Notes under the pieces: model-generated
Databases searched by the model: none
What the model was told of the DNA's origin: nothing
What the model saw: only the letters and a program-made list of their open reading frames with translations
DNA from: Clostridia bacterium
GTDB lineage: Bacteria; Bacillota; Clostridia; Saccharofermentanales; Saccharofermentanaceae
Reading direction: 5' to 3'
Length of the DNA: 43,722 nucleotides
Assembly (NCBI GenBank): GCA_024403775.1
Contig: JAKSRE010000023.1
Span: forward strand, 1 to 43,722
Shown here: piece after piece, positions 17,241-26,810 of the stretch
Layout of the letters: each line of letters opens with the position of its first letter
How positions within the stretch are numbered: position 1 is the first letter of the stretch
Position numbers and translations under genes: made by a program

Positions 17241-17320
17241 AATTTTGTCCTCCAATAAATTTAATATACGCATACATCAGAGAAAAGGTCGGACGATCCT
17301 TGTTCTATGATGCCGCAACG
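17241..17320 (-). promoter_or_regulatory. rpsO 5' leader, candidate S15-binding autoregulatory RNA
   Basis: An 80-nt leader lies between the predicted transcription start and the rpsO ATG. GCATCA can pair with TGATGT, enclosing a smaller hairpin with arms AAGG and CCTT. S15 of several bacteria represses its own mRNA through unrelated leader folds, so this structured leader is a reasonable candidate. The structure is read by eye and not verified. Confidence 0.4.
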
Positions 17321-17326
17321 CCATAA

Positions 17327-17355
17327 ATAATAACACTTAATAAGATTATTGTAAA
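17327..17355 (-). promoter_or_regulatory. rpsO promoter
   Basis: On the minus strand TTTACA (17350-17355), 17-nt spacer, TATTAT (17327-17332); both elements match consensus at five of six positions. It starts 12 nt or so after the ftsY stop. A weak hairpin (TTGATAAGA/TCTTATTAA) overlaps the promoter and might act as an ftsY terminator. Confidence 0.72.
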
Positions 17356-17367
17356 TACTCTTATCAA

Positions 17368-18279
17368 TTATTCTTTGATCAAAGAATTAACAAATAATTC
17401 TGGATCAAAATCAACGAGATCTTCAGCTGCTTCTCCAAGACCAGCAAGAACAATTGGGCTATTGATATTAGATCTTAAAGCAACTGCTACACCACCCTTA
17501 CTACTGCCATCGAGCTTTGTAATACCAATATAATCGAGTGATACAGCCTCGCCAAAAGCCTGTGCCTGTAATATTGCATTCTGACCTGTTGTCGCATCAA
17601 TAATAAGAAGAGATTTAACATTAGCGTCTGGAGCTTCACGATTAATTACTCTATAGATTTTTGTAAGCTCATTCATAAGGTTAGTTTTGTTATGTAGTCT
17701 TCCAGCTGTGTCAATAATTAAAACATTCGCCTTTCGAGCAATAGCAGCATGAACTGCATCATAACAAACTGCAGCAGGATCAGAACCAGCTTCCTGACTG
17801 ATTACAGTTGTATCTGTACTCTCACCCCATGCTTTAAGCTGCTCTACTGCAGCAGCTCGGAATGTATCTGCAGCAGCGAGGATAACCTTCTTGCCCTGCT
17901 TCTTCCAGTTAAGAGCAAGCTTACCACAGGTAGTTGTCTTTCCAGTTCCATTAACGCCAACCATAATAATGATATTAAGTTTATCTGGCTCAAGTTCAAT
18001 TGTAGTCTTCTCGCCCAAGATACCAAGCATCTCGCTTTTAACATAGCCAAGAACACTCTCCTTGGAATCCATACCAGTACGCTTAATCTCAGCTTTAACA
18101 TGGTCGATTATCTTTGACGAAGCATCAACACCACAGTCAGCCATTACAAGAAGCTCTTCTAATTCATCGAGCATATCCTCATCGAACTTACCACTTGAAG
18201 CAGCAATTCGTGTGAATCCCTTACTAAAAAATTCAGAAGTTTTATTAAGACCTCTTTTAAATGAATCAAATAATCCCAT
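17368..18279 (-). CDS. ftsY: Signal recognition particle receptor FtsY
   Basis: GTPase that docks SRP-ribosome complexes at the membrane. The N domain (about 1-95) is followed by the G domain with GVNGTGKTTT (108-117), DTAGRLHNK and TKLDGSSKGG. At 303 residues it lacks the long acidic A domain of E. coli FtsY, as usual in Firmicutes. It follows smc by 18 nt, in the widely conserved rnc-smc-ftsY order. The ATG follows a modest ribosome-binding site (GAGGG). Confidence 0.96.
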   Translation of the reverse strand: MGLFDSFKRGLNKTSEFFSKGFTRIAASSGKFDEDMLDELEELLVMADCGVDASSKIIDHVKAEIKRTGMDSKESVLGYVKSEMLGILGEKTTIELEPDKLNIIIMVGVNGTGKTTTCGKLALNWKKQGKKVILAAADTFRAAAVEQLKAWGESTDTTVISQEAGSDPAAVCYDAVHAAIARKANVLIIDTAGRLHNKTNLMNELTKIYRVINREAPDANVKSLLIIDATTGQNAILQAQAFGEAVSLDYIGITKLDGSSKGGVAVALRSNINSPIVLAGLGEAAEDLVDFDPELFVNSLIKE

Positions 18280-18297
18280 TTTCTACCCTCGTATTTC

Positions 18298-21200
18298 TTA
18301 ATTATTATCTCCAAGACGCATAGACAATATCTTAGAGATACCTCTCTCCTGCATTGTAACACCATACATTCTGTCGCAGGCTTCCATTGTACCTTTACGG
18401 TGTGTAACAAGAATAAACTGTGATCTTGTAGTATACCTTCTTACAAAATCTGCAAATCTTGTAACGTTAACTTCATCAAGTGCTGCTTCAACCTCATCGA
18501 GAACAACAAATGGAGAAGGACTTAACTGCAATATACCAAAAAGAAGCGCAATTGCTGTGAGACAGCGTTCTCCACCAGAGAGAAGTGTAAGACTCTGAAG
18601 TTTCTTTCCAGGTGGCTGTGCCTTAATCTCAATGCCACAGTTAAGGACATCCTCCTCATTATCAAGAACTATCTCTGCAGTACCACCATTAAACAAGTCC
18701 TCAAATACAGTTTTGAAGTTCTGATTAATTGTATTAAAGTTAGAGATAAACTGCTTTTTCATCTCCTCTACAAGGTCTGCAATAACCTTCTCAAGGTCAT
18801 TTTTTGAATTAACAATATCATCACGCTGTTCTGACTTAAAGTTAAACTCATCAGATACCTGCTTATATTCATCAATTGAATTAAGATTAACAGGACCTAT
18901 ATTACGAATCTGTGTTTTAAGAGAAGATACAAGTCTTCCTGTCTTTGCTTCATCAGTAATCTCAGGGAATTTTGTTCCATCAATATTACCGTAGGCAAGC
19001 TCATACTCTTCCCAAAGATGATTCTTACAGTTATCAATCTCGTTAATATACTTCTCATACTTTATAGTCAAATTATTGAGCTCATTACGAATACTATTAA
19101 TTGTATCCTGAAGTCCTGTAATTCTGTCAACAAAAGTTTCGACACTTGAATCCAGTTCATCTCTTTCTTTATTGAGTTTGTTGACTTCTTCCTGCATCTC
19201 AGACAGTACTTTATTAAACTCAGCAATTTTACCGCTATTAACTTCGCGTTCAGAGAGAATACTCTTAAGTTCCTGTTCAATCTCACTTATCTCATTATTC
19301 TTATCGTTCAGATTTTCCTCAAAGTTTTTCTTCTCACGAGAGATAACTCCAGTAAGTTCCATAATACCGTTACGGGCAGCAATAAGTCTCTCCATAACAA
19401 GCTTAGAATCATTAATCTCTTCTTTGAGCTTATCCATCTTATCGATAGATGCCTTATTCTTTGTATCGCCTTTGGTAATTACTTCTCTGTAATCTGAAAG
19501 CTCATTCTCAATCTCACCAACAACCAGACTACTTTCTTCCTTATCGTCAATATACTCAAGACGCTGCTTAGAAACAGACTCAATTGTCTCATTAATATTA
19601 TTAAGACTATCAACAAGTGCCGAAAGTCTGCTCTTATCGTTATTATACTGAGTCTCAGCCTTAACACGCTCCATAGTAAAGTATTTAAGCTGTTCCTCAA
19701 GCTGTAAAACTTCTTTTTCTATATCACGCTTCTGATCATCAATTTCCTGTCTCTCAGTCTCGCTAATGGCAAGTTTTTGCTCAAGAGTATCACAGATAGT
19801 TTTTAATTCTTCAATCTCTCTTCCACGGCCAAGAATACCAGCATTATTCTTACGTACAGAACCACCAGTAAGTGAACCTCCTGGGTTAATAGAATCACCA
19901 TCTAATGTAATAACCTTAATCTGGTGCTTGGTAGAAGCTGCAATCTGACGAGCAGAATTCATATCATTACAGATAAAAATCCTTCCGAGAAGATTAGATA
20001 CAATGTCATCAATATCTCTGTCATTCTCAACCAAATCAGAAGCTATACCAATATAACCATTAATTCTCTTTGCCTTTGATACAAAATCATATTCAATCTC
20101 ACGTGGACGAATATTCTCAATAGGAAGGAATGTTACACGTCCCATGTGACCATTTTTGAGCACATTAATAAGATCCGAAGCATCCTGTTCAGTCTCAGTT
20201 ACAACATTATGAATACTGTTACCCAAAGCAATCTCAATTGCTATATCATACTTTGAATCAGTTGAAATCAAGTCACCAAGAATACCAACTATCTTCTTGG
20301 CATTTGATGTACCTTCAGTCTCTCTTATAAGACGTCTTACTGACTCCTGATAGCCTTCTTTTGCCTTCTCATTATCAATGAGGAGCTTAAGCTTACTGTT
20401 ACCAGCAATCAGTTTACGATTGTTTTCTTCATAATCCTTATTAAGTTCAAGAAAACGTTTATTTATATCCTTAAGAATAACCTCTCGGTCATTAATATCA
20501 GAAGTAACATTTCCAACCTGAGTCATCATGTCATGGAAATATTTATCACTAGTCTCGAGTTCTTTCTTAAGATCCTCAACAGAATTGTTACCATTATTCT
20601 TCTGCTTCATCAATTCAGAAAGCTGTTCATTACTGCTCTGAATCTTTGTATCAAGAATATTGATTCTCTCACGAGTATTAATAAGTTCACTGGTCTTATT
20701 CTCAATATTCTGCTTCACTTCGTTCTGAGAAGCACTGGCTTTGGAGAATTCCTCAGTAAGAATTCTTAATTCTTCATTTAATTTTTCAGCTTTCTTCTCT
20801 TCTTCACGAAGTTCATCAAGAATACTGTTTGCCTTCGAATCGTTCTCAGCATATTCTCTGTTGAATTCTTCAATCTTAGAAGCTAACGCAGCCTTTTCAG
20901 ACTGAATCGCTTCTTTACGCTCAGTAAGATATTTCTCCTTTGCAGTTGAAGCACCTAATTCAACCTTAATATCGTGTGCCTCTTCACTTATATCAGACAT
21001 ATCCTGACGTTTCTGTTCAATAAGCTCATCAAGGCTCTCAACCTTCTCATTAAGTGCTCTGTTCTCTTCACGAATTTTTATAAACAAATCTTCATTTGTT
21101 TTAAGGTCTTCTTCAAGTTTTAACTTAACATCACCAGAATCACCCATGGCAAGGCTGGCATTATTAATCTTATGAAGCATCAAAGCAATATCATTCTCTT

Positions 21201-21867
21201 TAAGTTCGTCATAAAGTTTATGATATTTAATAGCCTGTTCAGACTGAATTCTTAATGGCTCAATTCTCTCTTCAAGACTACTAATCTGATCATTAATACG
21301 AATAAGATTCTGTTCTGTTGAATTAAGCTTACGCTCTGCTTCATCTTTTTTTACTTTATACTTAACAATACCTGAAGCTTCTTCAAGAACTCTTCGTCTG
21401 TCTTCAGATTTAGTAGACAAAATCTCATCAACTCGGCCTTGACCAACGATTGAATAACCATCTTTACCGAGGCCAGTATCCAAGAAAAGTGCAATTACAT
21501 CCTTAAGACGGCAATTAACCTTATTTATCTGATATTCACTCTCACCAGAACGATAAAGTCTTCTTGTTACCTGAATCTCATCAAATTCATAGTTAACAAA
21601 ATGATCACTATTATCTAATGTCATAGTGACTTCTGCATAATTCATTGGCTTACGTGACTGAGTTCCAGTAAAAATGACATCTTCCATCTTACCGCCACGA
21701 AGCGACTTTACACTTTGCTCACCCAAAACCCAACGGATAGCATCGGTAACATTAGATTTACCACTTCCGTTTGGTCCTACAACAGCAGTCATGCCTTTAT
21801 CAAATTCTATAAGTGTATATTCTGGGAATGATTTAAATCCCTGAAGCTCGAGTTTCTTAAGATGCAT
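18298..21867 (-). CDS. smc: Chromosome segregation protein SMC
   Basis: Condensin ATPase that organises the chromosome with ScpA and ScpB. The N-terminal head has Walker A GPNGSGKSN (32-40) and the C-terminal head has LSGGE (1096-1100) and Walker B FVVLDEVEAALDE (E1125). Two long coiled-coil arms (about 170-500 and 680-1020) flank a hinge near 520-670 that contains GGSLTGGSVRKN. Length (1189) is standard. It lies between rnc and ftsY, 52 nt after rnc. Confidence 0.97.
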   Translation of the reverse strand: MHLKKLELQGFKSFPEYTLIEFDKGMTAVVGPNGSGKSNVTDAIRWVLGEQSVKSLRGGKMEDVIFTGTQSRKPMNYAEVTMTLDNSDHFVNYEFDEIQVTRRLYRSGESEYQINKVNCRLKDVIALFLDTGLGKDGYSIVGQGRVDEILSTKSEDRRRVLEEASGIVKYKVKKDEAERKLNSTEQNLIRINDQISSLEERIEPLRIQSEQAIKYHKLYDELKENDIALMLHKINNASLAMGDSGDVKLKLEEDLKTNEDLFIKIREENRALNEKVESLDELIEQKRQDMSDISEEAHDIKVELGASTAKEKYLTERKEAIQSEKAALASKIEEFNREYAENDSKANSILDELREEEKKAEKLNEELRILTEEFSKASASQNEVKQNIENKTSELINTRERINILDTKIQSSNEQLSELMKQKNNGNNSVEDLKKELETSDKYFHDMMTQVGNVTSDINDREVILKDINKRFLELNKDYEENNRKLIAGNSKLKLLIDNEKAKEGYQESVRRLIRETEGTSNAKKIVGILGDLISTDSKYDIAIEIALGNSIHNVVTETEQDASDLINVLKNGHMGRVTFLPIENIRPREIEYDFVSKAKRINGYIGIASDLVENDRDIDDIVSNLLGRIFICNDMNSARQIAASTKHQIKVITLDGDSINPGGSLTGGSVRKNNAGILGRGREIEELKTICDTLEQKLAISETERQEIDDQKRDIEKEVLQLEEQLKYFTMERVKAETQYNNDKSRLSALVDSLNNINETIESVSKQRLEYIDDKEESSLVVGEIENELSDYREVITKGDTKNKASIDKMDKLKEEINDSKLVMERLIAARNGIMELTGVISREKKNFEENLNDKNNEISEIEQELKSILSEREVNSGKIAEFNKVLSEMQEEVNKLNKERDELDSSVETFVDRITGLQDTINSIRNELNNLTIKYEKYINEIDNCKNHLWEEYELAYGNIDGTKFPEITDEAKTGRLVSSLKTQIRNIGPVNLNSIDEYKQVSDEFNFKSEQRDDIVNSKNDLEKVIADLVEEMKKQFISNFNTINQNFKTVFEDLFNGGTAEIVLDNEEDVLNCGIEIKAQPPGKKLQSLTLLSGGERCLTAIALLFGILQLSPSPFVVLDEVEAALDEVNVTRFADFVRRYTTRSQFILVTHRKGTMEACDRMYGVTMQERGISKILSMRLGDNN

Positions 21868-21919
21868 TATATGTTCCTTATAAAGTAGAATGAAAATTAA
21901 TTATATCACATATAGTCCA

Positions 21920-22630
21920 TCAGGATAACCCGAATAGTTCTTTATATATGTCGATTGCGAGTTCTGCAGCATTCTGCTCAGCCTCTCGCTTACTTTTACC
22001 TTCAGCCTTCGCGAGAAATTTCCCATCTGCCTTAACTTCTGCTTCGAATATTCTCATATGTGAAGGTCCAGATTCTTTAATGATATTAAACTCAACCTCA
22101 TGCTGATTATCTTTAATCTGAGATATCTCAAGAAGGCGGCTCTTGTAGTCAAGAAAAATCTTTCCATCTACCGCAAGCTTAATTATCTCATCAAGATTAT
22201 TAAGAACAACCTGTCGAACTTTATCAAAATTACTGTCAAAATAAACTGCGGCTATAACTGCCTCAAAAGCATCAGCCAAAATAGAATCAGTATCAGCTCC
22301 ACCCTGACTTGCTTCACCCTTACCAAGAAGCAGATACTTTCCTATTCCAATTTTTCTTGCAACCTTGGCAAAAGACTTCTCGCAAACAATAATAGCTCTA
22401 ATCTTTGAGAGATAGCCCTCGCCCTCATTAGGCTTCAGTGCATATAATTTCTCACCAATTACCAAATCAATAATTGCATCACCAATAAATTCAAGTCTCT
22501 GATTAGACTCAAAATGTTCCTTACTATGTTCGAAGACATAGGTAGTATGAGTAAATGCCAATTCCAATAATTTCTTATTATCGAAAGTATAACCTAAAGA
22601 CTTCTCAAATTTATCGTATGAAGTTGCCAT
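21920..22630 (-). CDS. rnc: Ribonuclease III
   Basis: Cuts double-stranded RNA, including rRNA precursors. The signature reads NQRLEFIGD (43-51), with E47 and D51 in place; the first position after N is Q rather than the commoner E. The second metal pair is D120 and E123 (ADAFEAVIAA). A dsRNA-binding domain fills about 165-236. The ATG at 22630 is preceded by GGAG at 10 nt, while a longer frame from 22666 would start inside the upstream terminator. That terminator ends about 17 nt before this start. Confidence 0.95.
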   Translation of the reverse strand: MATSYDKFEKSLGYTFDNKKLLELAFTHTTYVFEHSKEHFESNQRLEFIGDAIIDLVIGEKLYALKPNEGEGYLSKIRAIIVCEKSFAKVARKIGIGKYLLLGKGEASQGGADTDSILADAFEAVIAAVYFDSNFDKVRQVVLNNLDEIIKLAVDGKIFLDYKSRLLEISQIKDNQHEVEFNIIKESGPSHMRIFEAEVKADGKFLAKAEGKSKREAEQNAAELAIDIYKELFGLS

Positions 22631-22646
22631 TCTTTCAAATCTCCGC

Positions 22647-22696
22647 AAAAAAAAAACTGAATACATTAGTTATTATACAATAATTAATGTATTCAG
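22647..22696 (-). terminator. acpP terminator, abutting the rnc ribosome-binding site
   Basis: On the minus strand CTGAATACATTA and TAATGTATTCAG form a perfect 12-pair stem (22657-22696), and inner bases (TATTGTATAATA) can extend it. Ten T residues follow (22647-22656). The T-tract ends 3 nt before the rnc GGAG, so no promoter fits between this terminator and rnc. Confidence 0.92.
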
Positions 22697-22721
22697 CAAA
22701 ATTCAATTCTTTTTTAATTAA

Positions 22722-22967
22722 TTACTCCATCAAATTCTTAACGAATTCAATAGCCTCACCAACAGTTGATACCTTCTCAGCTACCTCATCAGGAATAGAA
22801 ACATCAAACTCCTGCTCCATAGCCATAACAAGCTCAACCATATCAAGTGAATCAGCATTCAAATCATCAATGAAAGAAGAATCCATTGAAATCATGCTCT
22901 CGTCTACACCAAGCTGATCAACGATCATCTTCTTAATTGTGTTGAACATTTCCTCTGTAGAAATCAT
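22722..22967 (-). CDS. acpP: Acyl carrier protein
   Basis: Carries growing fatty acyl chains on phosphopantetheine. The attachment serine is S40 in [11 protein letters not shown], the canonical motif, and the 81-residue acidic protein has the normal size. The ATG follows GGAGG at 7 nt. It stands apart from other fatty acid genes here, with pgsA upstream and rnc downstream; acpP-rnc-smc-ftsY is a common order in Firmicutes. Confidence 0.97.
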   Translation of the reverse strand: MISTEEMFNTIKKMIVDQLGVDESMISMDSSFIDDLNADSLDMVELVMAMEQEFDVSIPDEVAEKVSTVGEAIEFVKNLME

Positions 22968-22992
22968 TGTGCTACCTCCAAATAATTGTAAT

Positions 22993-23037
22993 AAAGATTA
23001 CCTTAATCTTTTTAATGTAATATATAAAAAATGTCAA
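22993..23037 (-). promoter_or_regulatory. Candidate acpP promoter with an overlapping inverted repeat
   Basis: On the minus strand TTGACA (23032-23037) is perfect and TAAAAA follows at 17 nt (23009-23014, 4/6). An inverted repeat AAAGATTA-AGG-TAATCTTT (22993-23011) covers the end of the -10 and the likely start site. It could be an operator or a leader hairpin; it does not match the FapR or FabT sites I know. Confidence 0.45.
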
Positions 23038-23050
23038 TACATTTTTTTAA

Positions 23051-23644
23051 CTATTTTTCTTCTTTCAGGTAATTTAAGTTCTTCAAAAGATAATCCATTC
23101 CTGATACAACAGTCATAATTACACAGATATAGAACAAAATATTACCAATTAAACAAACCACATTCTCATGTCCTGAAAGACTGATAATAGAAGGCTCAAA
23201 CAACAAATAAATAATAGCAATCATCTGAATTGTTGTCTTAATCTTACCAATCATCTTAGCAGCCATTACAGTACCTTTTTCTGCTGCAAGCATTCTGATA
23301 CCTGTTACCATAAACTCACGCAAAACAATAATCATTAATCCCCATGATGAGATTCTTCCTATCTCAACAAAGGCAATTAAAACTGCAATGATAAGCATTT
23401 TGTCAGCAAGGGAATCCAAAAACTTACCAAGATTAGTAATCAAGTTATACTTTCTTGCAATCTTACCATCTAACAAATCTGTAAGTGAAGCAATAATAAA
23501 TACAAATGCCGCAATAAGCATCTGGTTATTAACAACACCATTTAAGAAAGCTGAATCACCAGCATATGATAATGGCAAAATAAAAAACATTACTACTGGA
23601 ATCAAAAAGATTCTTAGCATAGATAATTTGTTTGGCAGGTTCAT
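23051..23644 (-). CDS. pgsA: CDP-diacylglycerol-glycerol-3-phosphate 3-phosphatidyltransferase
   Basis: Membrane enzyme that makes phosphatidylglycerol phosphate. The CDP-alcohol phosphatidyltransferase motif is complete: D56, D59-G60, A63-R64, G73, D77 and D81, with family spacing. Several hydrophobic segments fit the six-helix fold. The start at 23644 overlaps the rimO stop by 4 nt (ATGA) and has GGAG 7 nt upstream; an ATG at 23650 lies too close to that site. Confidence 0.94.
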   Translation of the reverse strand: MNLPNKLSMLRIFLIPVVMFFILPLSYAGDSAFLNGVVNNQMLIAAFVFIIASLTDLLDGKIARKYNLITNLGKFLDSLADKMLIIAVLIAFVEIGRISSWGLMIIVLREFMVTGIRMLAAEKGTVMAAKMIGKIKTTIQMIAIIYLLFEPSIISLSGHENVVCLIGNILFYICVIMTVVSGMDYLLKNLNYLKEEK

Positions 23645-24990
23645 AAACATACTCCAGTCATATCATATTCAGAACAATCTACAATTTTTACATTATATAC
23701 TTGTCCTATCTCAAGTTCCTTCTCACCAGCAACAACAAATATCACTGGATCTACTTCAGGAGCTTCAGAATTACTACGTCCAATATAGAATATACCATCA
23801 TCTGAAATAGAATCAATTCGTACAGATGTAACAGTTTCAAGGCGTTTTTGATTATTTTCTTTTGCAATTTCACTTTGAAGCTGATAAATCTCGTCATATC
23901 TGCTCTGTTTTACATCCTCTGGAACCTGATTCTCCATACTATATGCAGCTGTTCCTTCCTGTGGAGAGAACATAAAACAACCTAATCTGTCAAACTTCCA
24001 CTTCTTAAGATTATTCTTTAGATTATTGAATGCTTCTTCAGTCTCACCTGGGAAACCTACCATAACTGTAGTTCTTATAACAATATCAGGTACTGCTTCT
24101 CTTAGTTTCTTAAGTCTCTCAGTTATGATATCAGTCGTATCTCTTCTGTTCATTGCCTTAAGAACTTTGTCATCACCATGCTGAATTGGAATATCCATAT
24201 AATGAGCTACTTTAGGATTATTTTTGAACTCATTAATTATATTGTCATCAAGTCCATCCATATATCCATACATTACTCTAATTAATTCCAAACCATCAAT
24301 CTTGGCAAGATTATTAAGAAGAACATGTAATCTTCTTTCGCCATACAAATCAATTCCGTAATTAGTTGTATCCTGAGCCGCAAGAATTAATTCCTTATAA
24401 CCACGGTTTACAAGGTTTTCTGCTTCAGCGAGAATATCTTCCATCTTACGAGATATAAAATCTCCTCTTATAAGAGGAATTGCACAATATGTACACTTAT
24501 TGCGACATCCTTCACCTATCTTAAGCCAAGCATAAGAACCTGTTGATATATATCTGTCAGTTGTAAGATGGTCAATACCACCTGCTTCAGATACATATTC
24601 ATTCTTAACCACTTCGTTTTCTTTACTATTTACCAGCGAATTAATTACTTTACATATATCCTGATAATGTGATGTTCCTAATACTGCATCTACCTCTGGT
24701 AAATCCTTCAATATATCTTTACTGTAGCGCTGTGGCATACAACCAGTTACAACGATATATTCTACGTTACCATTAGGAGTTTTGCTGTCTGCTACTTCAA
24801 GAATAGTATTGATTGCTTCACTGACTGCAGAATCAATAAAACCACAGGTATTAATTACTACAACCTGTGCCTCAGTATAATCTTCTGTCATGGTAAAGCC
24901 ATCATCCATAAGAAGCTTAATCATACATTCAGCATCTATAAGATTCTTGGAACAACCTAATGCAATTAATGATACTTTTATATCTTTCAT
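23641..24990 (-). CDS. rimO: Ribosomal protein S12 methylthiotransferase RimO
   Basis: Radical SAM enzyme that adds a methylthio group to an aspartate of S12. The N-terminal domain has C13, C49 and C84 for the auxiliary cluster; the radical SAM motif is C162, C166, C169 (GCRNKCTYCAIP); a TRAM domain forms the end (about 380-449). IPLIRGDFISR and the pattern SLIALGCSKNLIDAE favour RimO over MiaB. The ATG at 24990 follows GGAGA at 7 nt. It overlaps pgsA by 4 nt. Confidence 0.95.
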   Translation of the reverse strand: MKDIKVSLIALGCSKNLIDAECMIKLLMDDGFTMTEDYTEAQVVVINTCGFIDSAVSEAINTILEVADSKTPNGNVEYIVVTGCMPQRYSKDILKDLPEVDAVLGTSHYQDICKVINSLVNSKENEVVKNEYVSEAGGIDHLTTDRYISTGSYAWLKIGEGCRNKCTYCAIPLIRGDFISRKMEDILAEAENLVNRGYKELILAAQDTTNYGIDLYGERRLHVLLNNLAKIDGLELIRVMYGYMDGLDDNIINEFKNNPKVAHYMDIPIQHGDDKVLKAMNRRDTTDIITERLKKLREAVPDIVIRTTVMVGFPGETEEAFNNLKNNLKKWKFDRLGCFMFSPQEGTAAYSMENQVPEDVKQSRYDEIYQLQSEIAKENNQKRLETVTSVRIDSISDDGIFYIGRSNSEAPEVDPVIFVVAGEKELEIGQVYNVKIVDCSEYDMTGVCL

Positions 24991-25065
24991 AATGTAATCT
25001 CCTATCAAATATATAGAGATTATATTATAGTTTTCTAAAAATAGTAGTAATTTTAAGAAAAATAC

Positions 25066-25554
25066 TTAACAACCAAAATCTTCTGATGCTCTTGCCGCTA
25101 CTTCCATTGTATAGCCACGTTTAAGAGCATACTTAATCAAAAGCAGTCTGTAATCTTCTGGTGTAATATTGACGGTCTTGGAGGTAAACTCATTTGAACT
25201 TAAAAGCGCCTCAAAAAGACGCTCACAGGTCACATAATCAGAATCCAAATGAGAAATATAATCATCTGCTACTTCCTCTTCAACACCAGCAGCAATAAGA
25301 CGATTATAACTATAATGCTTACTTTCCTGTTTCTTGCCACATCTTGATATTAAAATCTGCTTACATGCCTTATAATCGTCAATAAAATTACGCTCAATTA
25401 ACTCATCGACAACTGCCTTGGATAATTCAATATCATATCCCTTGTCGATTAAATATTTACGAACTTTCCCTGAAGAGCAGGATCTGAAACCTATATACTT
25501 CAAAGCATGTGCCCGTGCCTGATAAAAAACTTCACTCTCGTTAATTGCAGCCAT
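25066..25554 (-). CDS. recX: RecA regulator RecX
   Basis: Small helical protein that binds RecA filaments and modulates them. Three-helix repeats are visible: ARAHALKYIGFRSCSSGKVRKYLIDKGYD at the start, then DELIERNFIDDYKAC. The length (162) is close to the family. It follows recA by 58 nt, separated by a hairpin, the same arrangement as in many bacteria. The ribosome-binding site (GAGG) is modest, consistent with low expression relative to recA. Confidence 0.85.
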   Translation of the reverse strand: MAAINESEVFYQARAHALKYIGFRSCSSGKVRKYLIDKGYDIELSKAVVDELIERNFIDDYKACKQILISRCGKKQESKHYSYNRLIAAGVEEEVADDYISHLDSDYVTCERLFEALLSSNEFTSKTVNITPEDYRLLLIKYALKRGYTMEVAARASEDFGC

Positions 25555-25573
25555 TTTACCTCTGTAATAACAA

Positions 25574-25593
25574 GGTCTTCGTTACCGAAGACC
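25574..25593 (-). terminator. Hairpin between recA and recX, probable leaky terminator
   Basis: GGTCTTCG and CGAAGACC form a perfect 8-pair stem with a GTAA loop, followed on the minus strand by TTGTTATT, a poor T-tract. A leaky terminator here would reduce recX relative to recA, as known in E. coli. Confidence 0.6.
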
Positions 25594-25612
25594 CTGCATT
25601 AAAACAAATCAT

Positions 25613-26728
25613 TTAATTTAAATCATCAATTCCAAGGATGTCATCATCATCCACAAATTCTTCTTCTTCCTCTTCTTCAAGGATTACTGTATCAGCTGGC
25701 TTGTAGGAATCTCTAATCAATGCCTCAAGTTCATCTCTAAACTCTTTGTGCTCCTTAATATAAACTCTTGCATTATCACGTCCTTGAGCAATCTTCTGGC
25801 CCTTATAAGCAAACCATGATCCAGACTTCTCAATAATATTATTCTCAACTGCAAGATCAAGGATACAGCCATCGTTAGATACACCTTCACCATAAAGGAT
25901 ATCGAATTCTGCTTCCTTAAATGGTGGAGCAACCTTATTCTTAACAATCTTAACTCTTGTATGAGATCCGATAACCTCTGTACCATTCTTTAAAGTCTCA
26001 ACCTTACGTACATCAAGTCTTACAGAAGAATAGAATTTAAGAGCTCTACCACCTGTTGTAGTCTCAGGATTACCAAACATAACACCAACCTTCTCACGAA
26101 GCTGGTTAATAAAAATACATACTGTATTAGACTTTGCAACTACAGGTGTAAGTTTACGAAGAGCCTGGCTCATCAAACGCGCCTGAAGACCAACATGAGA
26201 ATCACCCATATCACCCTCAATTTCAGCTCTAGGTACCAATGCTGCAACAGAGTCAACAACTACTACATCGATACAGCCACTTCTAATGAGACTCTCTGTA
26301 ATATCGAGAGCATTCTCACCGCAATCTGGCTGAGAGAGAAGCAAGCTGTCAACATCTACACCAATCTTAGAAGCATATACTGGATCAAGTGCATGCTCTG
26401 CATCGATAAATGCACAAATTCCACCAGCCTTCTGTGCCTCAGCAACAGCGTGAAGTGCAACTGTAGTCTTACCAGATGATTCTGGTCCATAAATCTCAAT
26501 AATTCTTCCTCGTGGGAAACCACCAATACCAAGGGCAATATCAAGTGTTAATGCACCTGTAGGGATAGCCTCAATCTCTGCAAGGCCCTTATCACCCATA
26601 CGCATTACTGAACCCTTACCAAATTGTTGTTCTATCTGTGCAATAGCTGCATCCAAAGCCTTCTTACGGGCATCCTGATCTGTAATTGACTGAACTGTAC
26701 CTTTACCGGCATTCTTACTCTTTGCCAT
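25613..26728 (-). CDS. recA: Recombinase RecA
   Basis: DNA strand-exchange ATPase and SOS co-protease. Walker [10 protein letters not shown] (81-89), [34 protein letters not shown] with the DNA-binding loops, and an acidic tail (EEEEEEEF...) are all typical; length 371. GGAGG lies before the ATG. The upstream region has a consensus promoter and a LexA box. recX, rimO and pgsA follow on the same strand. Confidence 0.98.
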   Translation of the reverse strand: MAKSKNAGKGTVQSITDQDARKKALDAAIAQIEQQFGKGSVMRMGDKGLAEIEAIPTGALTLDIALGIGGFPRGRIIEIYGPESSGKTTVALHAVAEAQKAGGICAFIDAEHALDPVYASKIGVDVDSLLLSQPDCGENALDITESLIRSGCIDVVVVDSVAALVPRAEIEGDMGDSHVGLQARLMSQALRKLTPVVAKSNTVCIFINQLREKVGVMFGNPETTTGGRALKFYSSVRLDVRKVETLKNGTEVIGSHTRVKIVKNKVAPPFKEAEFDILYGEGVSNDGCILDLAVENNIIEKSGSWFAYKGQKIAQGRDNARVYIKEHKEFRDELEALIRDSYKPADTVILEEEEEEEFVDDDDILGIDDLN

Positions 26729-26755
26729 ATTTCCTCCTATAAATTATCGCCTAGC

Positions 26756-26767
26756 GAACTTTTGTTC
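26756..26767. promoter_or_regulatory. LexA (SOS) box of recA
   Basis: GAACTTTTGTTC is a perfect GAAC-N4-GTTC palindrome, the Gram-positive LexA core, with a C before it as in CGAAC. It lies just downstream of the -10, covering about +8 to +20, where repressor would block transcription. A degenerate second copy (GTACAAAAGTTC) lies at 26822-26833, upstream of the -35. Confidence 0.85.
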
Positions 26768-26781
26768 TTTTTTATGTTCTT

Positions 26782-26810
26782 ATTGTATTAATATAATACA
26801 TTTTTGTCAA
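26782..26810 (-). promoter_or_regulatory. recA promoter
   Basis: On the minus strand TTGACA (26805-26810), 17-nt spacer, TACAAT (26782-26787, 5/6). It lies between a perfect and a one-mismatch LexA-type palindrome. The rest of the 159-bp gap up to murJ is T-rich and holds no clear terminator. Confidence 0.88.

Noticed and set aside
22490..22504. Gln in the RNase III signature as a sign of lost activity
   Set aside because: The metal ligands E47, D51, D120 and E123 remain, and NQRLEF variants are, to my knowledge, common in Firmicutes.
22631..22666. Longer N-terminus for RNase III
   Set aside because: The extra codons lie in the acpP terminator T-tract and stem; GGAG fits the ATG at 22630.
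25009..25065. Possible promoter (overlapping TATAAT copies) between recX and rimO
   Set aside because: Two TATAAT strings overlap, but no acceptable -35 lies at 16-18 nt, so I did not list it.
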